Below, in pieces: positions 1 to 12,072 of a DNA stretch of 64,000 bases; position 1 is the stretch's first letter, and each line of letters starts with the position of its first letter. The notes beneath the pieces are model-generated. The model made no database searches. It was not told where the DNA came from and saw only the letters and a list, made by a program, of their open reading frames with translations. A program made the translations under genes and the position numbers. Source of the DNA: Xiphophorus maculatus. Lineage: Eukaryota; Chordata; Actinopteri; Cyprinodontiformes; Poeciliidae. The stretch covers positions 21,132,875 through 21,196,874 of the forward strand of contig NC_036461.1 in NCBI RefSeq assembly GCF_002775205.1, read 5' to 3'.

Positions 1-299
1 TATAATTTCACATATCTTTATGTGTGTCACATTAGGAACCATAGAGACTCTGTGTACCACACAATGCTACACAATATTCTCACATATGATGACACAACAA
101 CAAATTTCACAGCACCACAAAGAAGTGTGTAATTGTGAAAAGAAAGTGAAATGGTGCAAATAAATGTTTGAAACAAGTGATGCGCATTTGTATACCGCCC
201 ACACGAAGTCAATAATACAAAACCACCGGAAGCAGGGAAGCAGCTGTTCCATTTATTTATTTATTGTTAAATTTCTAGCAGATTTTCCTTTGAGGATTG

Positions 300-620
300 C
301 CCAGTATTTAGCTACACCCATCTTTTTATCATCAGCTTTAATCTGCTATCTTCCCTGTCAGTGCTAAAGAAATTCTTCCCACAGACATGATGCTGCCATC
401 ACCATGTTTGACTGAAGGGATGATGTGTTCAGGGAGAATTGGTGGGGTTAGTTTTGGAAGTAGGTCCAAAAAGTCACCATGTTTCTGTTGTGCTTTTTTT
501 GACTTTCAGTTAAAAAAAGCTTGTTTCTTCTCACAGTCTTTCAGTACAGAGTGCATGAGTCACTGTTTTCCTATCAACTGATTCTTCCACCTGAGCTAAG
601 GCTCTCTGCAGCTCCTCCAG
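300..620 (-). mobile_element. decayed Tc1-like transposon fragment
   Basis: Read on the - strand, 375-428 translates as HIIPSVKHGDGSIMSVG, recognisable as the VKHGGGSIMLWG segment of Tc1/mariner transposases. The flanking DNA to about 620 reads like the rest of such an element (CACCTGAGCTAAGGCTCTCTG). Frames are broken by stops and shifts and no ends are clear. Confidence 0.5.
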
Positions 621-727
621 CCATACTTTTGTCTCATGTAGCATTTTCCATTAACTATCAAATGAAATCTTATTTAAATATGTCACTGTTTGTGGTTGTC
701 ACGTTACCATATGTGAAATAGTCTGAC

Positions 728-1138
728 TGGGCTGGACGATAAATCGATCTTTTATATTGCAATAAATACGTGATCAGTATCGATAAATTATGCGTCTGAT
801 AGAATTTAAACATAGAATATTGACTGACCACAGGTTCAGAACCGCACAGCATTCTGGGAGGCAAAAGAAAGGCAATAGCTGCTCACCATCTTACGGCTAG
901 CTAAGCAAGGTGGGCGGCATCAGCTATTCACTCGCCCTTTGGTTACCTAGCAACAACTTGTTGCATATCTTGAGCAGCAGTAGTTCCATGTTTTGTCACT
1001 GTGCCTCATAACTGCTGAGAAATGAAAAACAAAGGGATGGAGTGAAAACTGTAAAGGTCTCTTCATCAGTTTGGCAGTATTTTAGATATTTAAATCAACA
1101 ACAACAAATAAAGAATCAATAATTATCGATATCGACTT
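728..1138. repeat. hAT-like interspersed repeat
   Basis: Begins GGGCTGGACGATAAATCGATC and ends AATTATCGATATCGAC. The GCTGG(A/G)CGATA start and CGATA-rich ends recur at about 51266, 57950-58205 and 60056-60472. This pattern is typical of a non-autonomous DNA transposon family in fish. Ends are approximate. Confidence 0.4.
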
Positions 1139-1664
1139 GTATATCATGGTCCGTTTTTCAGCCATGTCGTCCAAGCTGTGGGATTTAGCTGTAGCCATGA
1201 ACGAAGCTTTGTTCCCATTGCATCTCTGTCTCAGTGGCTCTGTCGTAGTAAGCACACCCGTGATGTTGCGTAAGGGTTTAGAAGTGAACATCTGTTTGCT
1301 GACCAAGGCAGAACGTGTGTGTCTGTGTGTTATGTGCATCCAGATAAATCCCTTGCCAGCGACTGAGAGCCTTTCAGTACCTATGGCCTTGGGGGGAAAA
1401 AATAGATCCTAATAGACAACATAGGTTATATAAGCATGTGACCTAAAACATCAAATGTAGGTCTGAATTTATAAAACCTTTATAAGTGTAAGATTAACTC
1501 CAGCAATCATTAGATAGAAACCATCTCAGCGTTCCTCTCTGTCCCACTAAGTTGTATTCTTGAAACCAAAAGTGGATGTTTTGGATCACAAATCTTTTTT
1601 TTTTTTTTTCTCAGCTCCTTTGGATTAAATAAGAAATTGGAAAATAATCTAGAGCCTAAAATAT

Positions 1665-1700
1665 TTAATCAATACTCTCGGTTTTGAGAGTATTGATTAA
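1665..1700. repeat. perfect 15-bp-arm hairpin
   Basis: TTAATCAATACTCTC at 1665-1679 is the exact reverse complement of 1686-1700, with a 6-base loop (GGTTTT). No larger element containing it was recognised. Confidence 0.8.
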
Positions 1701-2827
1701 GTAGGCCAAGTAATTTTCATTATGAGTGGAATAGTTCATAGAAAAGGGAAAACCAATCAAATCTCTTGTTTCAGAGTGAAGGCATACACCACCAACAGCA
1801 GCATCGTTTCATTTGGAAAGTGGTGGATTTGTAAAAATAAAGTATACATGTTAAAAAATGGTTGTCATTGGTAACCTGATACAGCACAAATACAGAAGAA
1901 AAATTGTGTAACAGATTTTTTTTATTGATAAAGAGAGAAAACATGAGTAACTGTGTCCCTTGGGAAAGACATTGAATGTTGATCGCAACTGGATGAGGCT
2001 TCTCAGAACAGACTTTACCTTGAAGAAAAGTGTCCAAAAGTTTTAATATATCAGTTAGAAACTGAACTAAGCTACTCAGCCTAGATCTTTTTGAGATATT
2101 TCACCTCTAGAATCCACATGAACATAAAAGACATGGACTTTACAGAGACTAGATCAATTTAATCTACTTCATTTTTGTGCAGATATCACTTTGGGAAGAA
2201 TAATTTTTCTTCAGTCGAACCTCTTTATCAGCCTCCTAATAATCCCGTAAATAAAGCTTGAAAGGAATCACCCTGCAGTTTGTTGTGCTTTCCTGGTTAT
2301 CACCTCATAAATCTCCCTTTTTAGTTTTTTATTTGTTTATTTTTAACGAAGCTAATCAGTGTTGAACAATGAATCCACAAAGAAATTTCTGCATGCTATT
2401 GAATCCGATGCCTCATTTACAAACTATATTTGCTAAACACTTTTAGATGCGTCGCCATTAGCAACAAATTGCCACAGGTGTTCATGCATTTTGACCTAAA
2501 CTCCAAAAATTGATTTCACTCCTGAACCTTCTGGCTGCTTTTGTATCGTTTTGCGTCTACTTTGTAACGGTTTATTTCAGTAGGCTGAACAAATGTGATA
2601 CTTTACTGATAATTCATGTGAACATGAAGTTTTTCAGAAGATGGGACCTCGTATGATTCCAAGTAGATCCTCTCAGCTAATAGCGCTTTATTTATTGCAA
2701 CCTGTCTATGCACATACAGTAATTTTACTTTATTCAGATTTTCACCATTAAGTATTTGTTTATTTTAACTTTGTTAAAAATTCATGAACAATCAATATCT
2801 TAGCTAGTTTTGTTTACCGGTCCCAGT

Positions 2828-3180
2828 AAGCAATTAGTCAATTAATCATATGATAAATTAAAATGAGCTCTATAAGTTTCATTCTGATTATCAATATGAC
2901 TTCATAATCCACTTTATTTATGTTTTTTGTTTCTATTTCATTTTTATTTATTGTTTTGGATGGTGCTTTTAGTTTGGACATTTTAAAATATTTTCTGGTT
3001 CTGGTGCAAAGTGCTCTGTACAAAATTACAGTTTATTAGCCTTTGAGACTGAAGTTGCGTTGTTATGCTATTATCAGTACATTACATGAAAATGGTCTCA
3101 AAAATGCAATATTATCATTTATCCCAATAATTAATGGGGCAATTCAACGGCCAATAAAATTGATTGTTGTGACCAGCCTA
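2828..3180. repeat. dispersed repeat copy A
   Basis: Shares ordered blocks with 4815-5175 in the same orientation: TTAAAATGAGCTC(T/A)ATAAGTT, CATTCTGATTAT, TTTATTTATTGTTTT, then TGTACAAAATTA(C/A)AGTT and TTATGC(T/C)ATTATCA. The spacing is that of two diverged copies of one transposon-derived repeat. Confidence 0.55.
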
Positions 3181-4034
3181 TTTATTGCCTTTTTCTTTTT
3201 TTTGATTGAATGTTTATTTAGCTTATTTACCAACTAGCTTATGGCTATTTCTGTTGCTTGTGATTATATAAGCAATTTATAGGTAAGATTGAATCAAATT
3301 ATTTTAAAATGACACGTATTTATTAAACTAAACCCTCAAATCTTGTTGTTGGTAAAATGTTGACATCAACCACGACCACAGAGTTAGCTAGTTAGGTAGG
3401 TAGCTAGCTGGTAGCTGTCGAGCTGTTTATATGTGTGCCAAACGAGCATTAAAAAAAAATTGCCTAATATATGGTGCACAGCTTGAATAACTGTCTTATA
3501 AACTGAATTATTTGAATGATGTAGGTTTTCCCTGACAGGAACGTAAAAAGTTATTTAAAACGTTTTACGTTGACATTCACAGTTGAAACAGGAGCTGCAT
3601 TAGCAGCTGCAGCTAACACTGTTGCAATAAATTTTCACAATAAAGTGGTAAGCTTATGAAGCAGTAACATACTGGTTTTAGAAAGTTTTGTCTGTACACG
3701 GTTACTCAAAACTTCATTGCAGTGTCTTACACGAGTCAACAAACAAGCTAGCTTTACGCTAGCTCCTTAGCAAACTGCACAGAATGAAAACATCACCTGC
3801 CTGGGCAAGACAGGAGATTATGGAAGATATGTGTGGCTGTAGGAATGTGTGGAGTCAGAGATAACTTTAGAAACAAGCGTTGAATGTCATGTTGTCAGAA
3901 AATGACAGAAAATGGATGGATTGAATGAATTAAGAGTTAGCTTCCTCAACCTATTTAACCTTAAGGCTGTCCTGCAGCTCTCCTGTTTGGAATAAAGTGT
4001 CTGTTGTTAAGAGAAATACAATATTAGTAGAAGA

Positions 4035-4061
4035 GAAACTGTCCCACAGTGGGACAGTTTC
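4035..4061. repeat. 27-bp perfect palindrome
   Basis: GAAACTGTCCCAC-A-GTGGGACAGTTTC: 13-base arms around a single central base, in intron 1 of rab11fip5. Confidence 0.85.
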
Positions 4062-4814
4062 TGTGCAACAGCAGCAAAATGACGAGGAAAGCAAGTAGAT
4101 TCACATAAAGATAATAATATGCAATTTATGAAAACAGAATAAGAAACAAAATTCTGTACAGTAAGAGTACCTTTTCAACATAAAATAGTGTAGTCATTAA
4201 AAATGATATACTCTAGTCTAAGGGAATGTGTTGGGTTAATTTATGAAATATACAAAATTAGTATTTGAGTATTAAAAAGACAGATTATTTTGAGCAGAAA
4301 TCAGTATGTGGAAGAAAAATCTTGACCTTTTTGTAACTGATTTTCTGTCCACATCGACGGCAGTTCCAGAAAAGATAACCATTTAAAGGAACAGCTCTCT
4401 GATCCTTAACGCTGGTCTCACTGTGTGCCCTTTAAATAACGGTGATTGTGTGAGATTGTAGGAGGAAAGTTGGAGCTGAGGTCAGAGCTCATCACATCCA
4501 GATGTGGAATGTGCTGTGAATCCCATGGTCTGTCTGCTGTTTCTGCTCAAGGCGGACGGTCCAAACCCACGTTCCGAGTCCGACCCACAGTCCTCCTTGT
4601 GGGCCGGTTGGCCTAAAAAATGTAATTGAAAGTATGCAGTTGGTAACACTAATGAGGTAGGCTGATTTAATTACCTTGCTTCTTTTTTTAGGAGCAAGAT
4701 ATTTCTTTGCATATCTGGGTGACAGCCTTCTGCTAAGGAGTTTAGCTGTTATTTTTGTTTCATTATGTTGAATTGTTGTATTAGGTAAATTTTCTATAAC
4801 CTGTCTGTAAATGT

Positions 4815-5175
4815 GATACGCAATTAATGAATCACACATTAAATTAAAATGAGCTCAATAAGTTCCATTCTGATTATTAATATTTTTGGAAGGGCAATTT
4901 TGTTTACAGATGCTACTTGATTTGTTTCATGTACAATTTTCCTTTTTATTTATTGTTTTTGGTTGTCATGTTTTATTTTAGATATTTAGAATATCTTCCA
5001 GTTCCAGTGTGAAGTGACTTTGTACAAAATTAAAGTTCATTGGAGGGTGTACTTGCATCATTATGCCATTATCAATATATGATGTGAAAATAAACTCAAA
5101 ATAACAATAATATTGTTTATCGGCATAATTTCTGGGAACACTTTATCGTTTGGCAAAGATTTGTCATCATGACAG
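4815..5175. repeat. dispersed repeat copy B
   Basis: Second copy of the 2828-3180 repeat. Its distal end (GTTTATCGGCATAATTTCTGG ... TATCGTTTGGCAAAG) suggests a hAT-like or related DNA element. Confidence 0.5.
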
Positions 5176-6531
5176 TTCTAATTGGTAGAAGTAATGTTTC
5201 CTTCAAGAACTTGTATATTTCACACAGACTTCTTATCCTCTCATCCTCAGTAAATGTGGATTAATAAACCAGGATTTTCATCACAAGCTGTGTTTATTCA
5301 TATCAAAAGTAATTTAGCTTTTGGACACATTGATACCAATTTTGGTTATTGCTCGTATAAGATGGCAAAGGCAGGAGAAACGTCTGTCATCATATTGTTT
5401 TGTTTTTCAACCATAATATTGAAATCCTGTTTAGCTGCTCTCTTTCTCACTCAGTGTGACATCTCCTCTGGTCGTAACATTGTGAAAAACAGGATAAAGA
5501 ACAAAATTATGTACAGTAAGAGTATCATTTCACCATAAAATAGCCCCTGAACAGTCACAATAAATCAATGAGTGGGTTAAGATTTTAAAACATCTGATTT
5601 TAAATCAGTTCTTTGTGCTCTGAAAAATTAAGTTGGACAAAGCTTTCATTTGTTTTGAACAGAGTTTATGGGGTTAAAAAGCTAATAGCATGGAATTTGA
5701 AACAGTTCTTCACCATGATGTTTGTAAAAACATAAAAGAGTTGGTGTCCTAATATTGGTCTTTTTCAGAAAGTAAAACCCATTGTAAAGGTATTTTTAGT
5801 ACTAAAGGACAGGTCAACAGGTCAAATCTCTATATCAGAGACTGGCCAGGTATCGTATCAGTCTGCCTCTCTGTTATACCGCCGTCCAAATATCTCCTCT
5901 ATGGATCAGGGAGAACAGAAGATGTGGTGGGGGTGACATGCTGGGTTTGGGTGGAGTTTTCAGACTTCCTGTTTTTTTTTCTTGTTTTTTTTAAGATGAG
6001 GAGATAATGGCGTCACGGTGTGCAACTCTCTGGAATGGGATTGCTAGTTACTAAATGCGCCCGATCAAACCGACTTCCACAAGTTACAAAAAAAAAAAAA
6101 AGTCATCACACAAATATCTCCAAGCATTAAATCTTGTGTTTACAACCTTAAATATTGTGCGTATGTTCAGTGTTGCGTTGTAGGACTACAGTTTCTGTGC
6201 GGGCTGCTGCTTTACGGCCCCTTTTTGGCAACAGGCTGCTCTGTATGTGGGCTGCTGCTTTTTTCCTTGTTAAAGAAGAAGCTTTATTCAGGCTTGTCTG
6301 TTATCTTATGTTCACATTCTGTTTTTCTCAGGCTCGCGCAGGCGTCACCTGACCCACAGATGTACAGCTGTAAATAGACCTTTAACTTGTGTGCATCCTC
6401 TCAAAAAGGAGAACATGGTTAGTCATTAGAACATTTTTAGGCCACTGTTTCAAGTCAGTGTAATTTTTCTTTTTCACATTTATTCTGTAAACTTCAGTTC
6501 GGTTGAGTTTTATTAACTGTTGTGATAACAA

Positions 6532-6780
6532 CGGGTGCACAATATATCGGCACTAACCATTGGAATCTTCCGATTTTTGATGTATCGTATCGATCTGATA
6601 AGAAAAACTGGGCCGATATTAATGGCTGATCATTTTGATTTTGTTGCTGTTTTTGTATGTGTTTGTGTTTGTTTGCCATGTGGTGTTTGTTTGGAAATGT
6701 AAGAGTGATAGCGATGCATCAGTTTTGAGAGCGATAATAATATTGGATATCGTCCAGTTGTCATATCGGCACATCCCTAG
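6532..6780. mobile_element. hAT-type MITE, about 249 bp
   Basis: Starts CGGGTGCACAATATATCGGCA and ends CATATCGGCACATCCCTAG. These ends are imperfect inverted repeats of the TAGGGGTGCACCGATA type common in fish hAT elements. No transposase. Confidence 0.55.
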
Positions 6781-8984
6781 TTTATATGTTGTAAAGTTGC
6801 CATTTAGTGCAGATTGGAAGCTTTGAAGCATATGTCAACTTTTAATGCCTAGTCAGTCGCAGTATTTTTAAAGCAATTCATCATATTTTTAATTTTTTAC
6901 ATACAAAGGCTCCAGTGGGAACCTTCATATGTGTTTCTGGTATGTACACAAATCTGACGCACAAACAATGTGAATGAGCGATAAAGCCGCTTCCCTTAGC
7001 TCAGTTGGGGATCATTTTTGCTTCTAAAAACGAATTAATGGGACGCTGGAAAATACTATTATTGTTTTCAAGTTGTGCTAAAAGGAGTTGACCTATCACC
7101 GCAGCTCTACCTAAAACCTTAATCTCATATGACTATTTATTCAATAGCTTAGCAGCAAAAAGGGTTTTTGAATGGAAAATGTTGCTTTGTTTGTTGTTAG
7201 TTTTTGATTAAAATGCCATTATTTACAATTAATCAATTATAGACCCTGTAATTAACTCAGTTAAAAAATGTTAATCGAGTCCCACTGCTAGCTTTAACTT
7301 TAGTTAAAATTCAAGTTCATACATAATGCTCCAGACACAGAAACGAAAACCAAAATCATTGTAGCATTTGGCTTCACTTTGACATGATCCCCATCCTCAA
7401 CAAACACATGGCGACAGTGGACTGAAACGACTCTTGACAGGAAGAATTTCTTTTTAACAAAAAACAAAACTTAAGCTCTTCTTTTATGTAATGCCAGAGA
7501 GTAGAGATGAGCATTCCCGACTAATTGTTTTTCCAAATTAGAACAAGACAGCGGTGTAATTACACTGCCAGTGAGAGGATTTTTGTTTATTTAGTCGGAT
7601 GCGAGGGAATTCCCGTCCACAGCTCCTCCAGGCGGAATTTGGAGCGTCTGCCCCACCTCGGCTGCAGGGAGCCGGCTGATGTGTCAGGAGGGCTGATGCT
7701 ATTGTTGGAACGCTGATGTGAAACTCGAGTCCTTTCTCACAAGCACATCTTTGAGTTTCTCTGAGTGCCTGCACAGAAATCTGGCTCGAATGCCTCCAAA
7801 TGTTAAAAAAAACAAAACAGAAAAGTTCAAACCCAGAGATAATGTAGCTTTATAATCCAATTATTTATTTGAATGAAGCGCTACATAAGAAATACTCTTT
7901 ATCTGGATCTGTGAAACCCAATCCAGGCCAGGTTGATTTAGGACTGTGTGTACTTGCTTTTTGGGAGTGTCACTTCTTAAAGCATTTAATGTTCTGGATG
8001 TGTTTGTGGCCTTGTTGTCGCTGTGTAAGCTGTAAAAATCTGACGCGGCTCCATCTGCTCACCACCATCCTCGCCGTCTGATTGCGGGGTGGGATTGTTC
8101 TCTGCGTGTTTTCTCTGGCGCGCTTCGTGGGTGTTGCCATGTTTTTTAGGGCCGAGCTTGAGGTCAGTGGCAGGATGATGATAATTGCATAACAGTCTGC
8201 GCAGTCAATGATGTGACCTTTTTTTTCCCCCCCTTCTTCCCTGCAGCCTTTCGATTGGGAGCCGGTGATTTTGCGGCAGCAGGAACTCTGCCTGTAATCA
8301 CATTTAAACACAACAGGGCCTGTAAATAAGATGGCCAGCGTGGCTGATTTATGTTATTTAGCCGGCGACTGGTGTTGGTCTGTAGCCACCATCAAATTAG
8401 ACTCAAATTCTAGAACTTTAGGGGAAAAAAGAGGTTTTCTTCGTTTTATTTCTTCTCCATGCAGAGAGCAGTTAGGGTTATTGAACTATCTAAAAAAAAT
8501 TCTGCAAATGAAGAAAACATTTGTTTTCATGCAATTATACATGTATAAAAATATTATAAAGTAATATTTACAGAGTAATGAATGGTTATGGTAAAGTGAA
8601 GATGAGGTATAAACACATCGTTTGAGAAATGTACTTTCATTAAAAATCTGCTATAAAACGTAAGTTTAACAACAGAAGGAAAGTTTTCCAATGCAGAATT
8701 TTTCCTTTCGGGCTTTCATAAAGATTTTCAATACAGTCAAACTCATGAGATCAATGAGTGGCACATTTTCCAAAGTGAATGTTTCAGCTTATGGGCTGGA
8801 TAATGTTCTGAAGGCATCCTGTGGTTTTGAAAGTTTTAAGAACCATAAAAATGTCTGTCGTACTTCTCCTAATGTTTCCGTTGTGCTAGAGTGCGGCGAA
8901 ATAGAACAAATCGCTATTTTTGTTGATTTAAGCTAAAGTTATGTTTCTTTTCTCTTTATAAACTTTAAGCCACAGTACTAACAT

Positions 8985-9231
8985 TGGTATTGGCCGATTT
9001 CTATAATTTTTAACATATCGGTATCTGTCCGATAAATAAATCTAGGTTGATATGAACAACCAATATTTACTTTTATCTTGTTGCTGTCTGTTGTCTTTTT
9101 ATTTTTCTCCAAAGGTGTTGCAACAATGTTGAAATATATATAATATCTGTAAATATCAGTAATTGACTGTAACGGCAATATTGACATTGGACACCGACAT
9201 CGGCCCAAATTTTTATATCGGTGTATCCCTA
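8985..9231. mobile_element. hAT-type MITE remnant
   Basis: GGTATTGGCCGATTTCTATA at one end and ATATCGGTGTATCCCTA at the other, resembling the termini at 6532-6780. Degenerate and non-coding. Confidence 0.5.
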
Positions 9232-9919
9232 CTTCAAACCTCGTCTAAAAACACTTATAACTGCCTATTTTAATACTTCAAACATCAGATATACATTAAT
9301 ATGCTTTAATACGCTCAATGGAAAGTGTCTTAGCTTTATCACAGGAGCTACTATCTACAATTTTCCTTATTTCCACAGCCGAGCGGTGAACTCGTGAATA
9401 CTGATCCACTGTAAGTTTTCCTTACATAAATACAGTAATACTGTGGCATTTTCACTGCTTATTATACCATTAAGATCTACTACCAGTTAGTTGTTGTCTG
9501 GAGAGTGTCATGACCTTAAAACTTTTATAGCCTCGCGCTGCTTTGCATAATCTTACTGCAGAATTAAAAAAAAAAAGACTAAAAGAGGAAGAGACCCAGT
9601 GAAAGAGATATTGGGCGTCTCAGATAGTGGAGATGTGAGGTTCCTTTCTCACATCACACTCTGTAGATAAGAACATTTGCGGTAGTCTCCATTTTTCTTT
9701 CATGTCGGTGGGGTTTTTTAAGGTTTCATCCTTAATGTAGACATGTGGTTTCATTCTGGAGGGTGACATTTAGATTTCCTTTATGTCTCAGCAGAAAAGC
9801 TCACCTGCTGCAGTAGGTTTTGAAAGGCCCAGCATCCTGTTTTCATAAAGTTACCGCTGCAACGACTTATTTAGACATTTCAGAAGTCTTCTTCCACAAT
9901 GAATCATGTTTGGTTGAGA

Positions 9920-10200
9920 CACAGTGACTTGCAAAAGCTTTCACACCCATTGAAGGTTATGCAAATGTCTGTGTGGATCTTATGTGATAGACCAGCAAAA
10001 AGTTGCCTGTTACATAATTATAAAGCAGAACAGAAGGGAGTAACTATTGTTACATTAAATTTGGACGTTTTTCTGGGTGTGCCAGCTTTACACAACCAGA
10101 TGCTGAAATTTTAGCCTATTCGATTTCTCAAGCTAAGTCTGACTGCATAGTCCGACTAATTCTCAATTGAGATCTGGCCTGGGCTTTGACTGGACCATTT

Positions 10201-10202
<2 letters not shown>
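9920..10202 (+). repeat. decayed Tc1-type repeat
   Basis: TGACTTGCAAAAGCTTTCACACCC ... TTATGTGATAGACCAGCA, ending GGCTTTGACTGGACCATTT. The same ordered strings occur at 18830-19210 (AGTATTCACACCC ... AACTTTGACTGGACCATTT). It resembles the long terminal repeat region of fish Tc1-like elements. Confidence 0.5.

Positions 10203-10296
<94 letters not shown>
10203..10296. repeat. (CA)n microsatellite, about 47 units
   Basis: Uninterrupted alternating A and C from 10203 to 10296, then a short (TA) run to 10313. Likely polymorphic. Confidence 0.97.
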
Positions 10297-10299
<3 letters not shown>

Positions 10300-10313
10300 T
10301 ATATATATATATA

Positions 10314-10713
10314 CAGTACAGACCAAAAGTTTGGACACACCTTTTAATTCAATGAGTTTCCTTTGTTTTCATGACTATTGACATTGTAGATTCACACTGA
10401 AGGCATCAAAACTATGAACAACATGTGGAAATATGCACTAAGCAAAAAAATGTAAAACAACTGAAAATACCCCTTATATTTTCTATATCTAACTATATTC
10501 TAGTTTCTTCAAAGTAGCAACCTTTTGCTGTGATTACTGCTTTGCACACACTCTGCATTTTCTTGATGAGCTTCAAGAGGTCGTCACCTGAAATGGTTTT
10601 CACTTCATAGGTCAACCTGTCCTGTCAGGTTAATAAGTGGGATTTATTGCCTTATAAATAGTCATGAAAATAAAGAAAACCCATTGAATTAGAAGGTGTG
10701 TCCAAACTTTTGG

Positions 10714-10719
<6 letters not shown>
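10314..10719. mobile_element. Tc1/mariner-type MITE, about 406 bp
   Basis: 10317-10377 and 10659-10719 are 61-base inverted repeats with only a few mismatches, starting TACAGACCAAAAGTTTGG. The left end reads TA-CAGTACAGACC, the usual Tc1 terminus. Internal - strand sequence (AGCTCATCAAGAAAATGCAG, then TGTGCAAAGCAGTAATCAC) resembles the extreme 3' end of a Tc1 transposase gene, so this is an internally deleted, non-autonomous copy. TA microsatellites lie on both sides, consistent with TA target choice. Confidence 0.85.

Positions 10720-10764
<45 letters not shown>
10718..10764. repeat. (TA)n microsatellite
   Basis: About 23 uninterrupted TA units directly abutting the right end of the Tc1-type MITE. 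Confidence 0.95.
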
Positions 10765-10770
<6 letters not shown>

Positions 10771-11077
10771 CTTCTATTTTTTGGTCTTTATTACAGTTTT
10801 TGTTCCCCAATGTTCTCTAACAAACCTTTTAGGCCCTAAAGGAACCGCTGAAGATTAAACAATAAACAGATCGACTCCGCTTGCTGATTTGGTGACTCTT
10901 GAAGGCACCAGAGAGTGTTGTGTGAATACTTTCACAAGGTACACTTAAGGTACCAACATCGGCCCAAATATGATATATTAATTTTATATTAATATTTCAG
11001 CCATACAATCCTTATCATTTGAAGTGTGAAGACATCGTTAACCAGTTATTGAGATATTAGCTTGTACTTAGCACAAT

Positions 11078-11292
11078 AGTGACCAGAGTCGGTCCTGGAC
11101 GGCCGGCATCCTGCATGTTTTAATTCTTTTCCTGGTTTAACTAACCTGGATCAAATGATGGTTTGTTTGAAGGCCTAAGAAGAACATGGACATGCTGAAA
11201 ATGTCAATGTAGAAAAGGTTGTTACTACGACCAGGGAGAGAACTAAAACATGCTGGATGCCGGCCCTCGAGGACCGACTTTGAGCACCACTG
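11078..11292. mobile_element. foldback MITE, about 215 bp
   Basis: The left arm 11078-11135 (AGTGACCAGAGTCGGTCCTG ... CATGTTTTAATTCTTTTCCTGG) is inverted at 11231-11292 (CCAGGGAGAGAACTAAAACA ... GGACCGACTTTGAGCACCACT). The arms of about 58 bases are mostly complementary. No coding potential. A repeat type widespread in fish introns. Confidence 0.7.
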
Positions 11293-11315
11293 ACTTAGGA
11301 AATGGGTGCAACTTC

Positions 11316-12072
11316 ATCAATCAATCAATCAAATTTTATTTGTATAGCACATTTCAGCAGCAAGGCATTTCAAAGTGCTTTACATCACAACAAACAAAAA
11401 CACAAAGTCATGCAACATAGAATCAACAATCAAATCATGGCATTAAGTCAAGTGCCATCATTAAATTTGTAAATGATTATGTTTCAAATACTCTAAACTC
11501 TAAACAGGTGGGTTTTTAGTTGAGATTTAGAGGAACTCAGTGTTTCAGATGTTTTACAGTTTTCTGGAAGTTTGTTCCAGATTTGTGGTGCATCGAACCT
11601 GAATGCTGCTTCTCCTTGTTTGGTTCTGGGGATGCAGAGCAGAACCAGAACCGGAAGACCTGAGAGGTCTGGAAGGTTGATACAACAACAGCAGATCTTT
11701 AATGTATTGTGGTGCTAAGCCGTTCAGTGACTTATAAACTAACAGTATTTTAAAGTCTATTCTCTGAGCTACATGGAGCCAGTGGAGGGACTTTAAAACT
11801 GGTGTGATGTGCTCTATCTTCCTGGTTTTAGTGAGAACATGAGCAGCAGCATTCTGGATCAGTGGCGGCTGTCTGATTGATTTGTTGGACAGACCTGTGA
11901 AGACGCTGTTGCAATAATCAATGCGACTAAAGATAAACACATGAATGAGTTTCTCTAGATCTCGCTGAGACATAAGTGTCTCAACATCTAGGTAAGGTGT
12001 GTGTCTGAAATGGCTCCGAATGCTAGAGGACCCACGCGGCTGACATGTGGCATGAAAATAGCCCAGCAGCAC
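11316..12072 (-). mobile_element. 5'-truncated LINE (L2/CR1-type) with reverse-transcriptase tail
   Basis: The - strand frame 11554-12072 encodes the C-terminal part of a non-LTR reverse transcriptase: FSRIDYCNSVFTGLSNKSI, QNAAAHVLTKTRK, EHITPVLKSLHWLHVAQRID, YKSLNGLAPQYI and SRPLRSSGSG are all hallmarks of the L2/CR1/Rex group. The 3' end carries the typical tail (AAGCACTTTGAAATG ... GTGCTATACAAATAAA) and a short TGAT/TTGA repeat at 11316-11332. The endonuclease and most of the polymerase are missing, as expected from 5' truncation. Not a host gene. Confidence 0.88.

Noticed and set aside
10128..10340. Cysteine/valine-repeat protein on the - strand
   Set aside because: A direct translation of the (CA)n microsatellite.
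11554..12072. 172-residue - strand frame as a host gene
   Set aside because: Its motifs (RIDYCNSVFTGL, QNAAAHVLT, ITPVLKSLHWL) are those of a LINE reverse transcriptase and it is attached to a LINE 3' tail.
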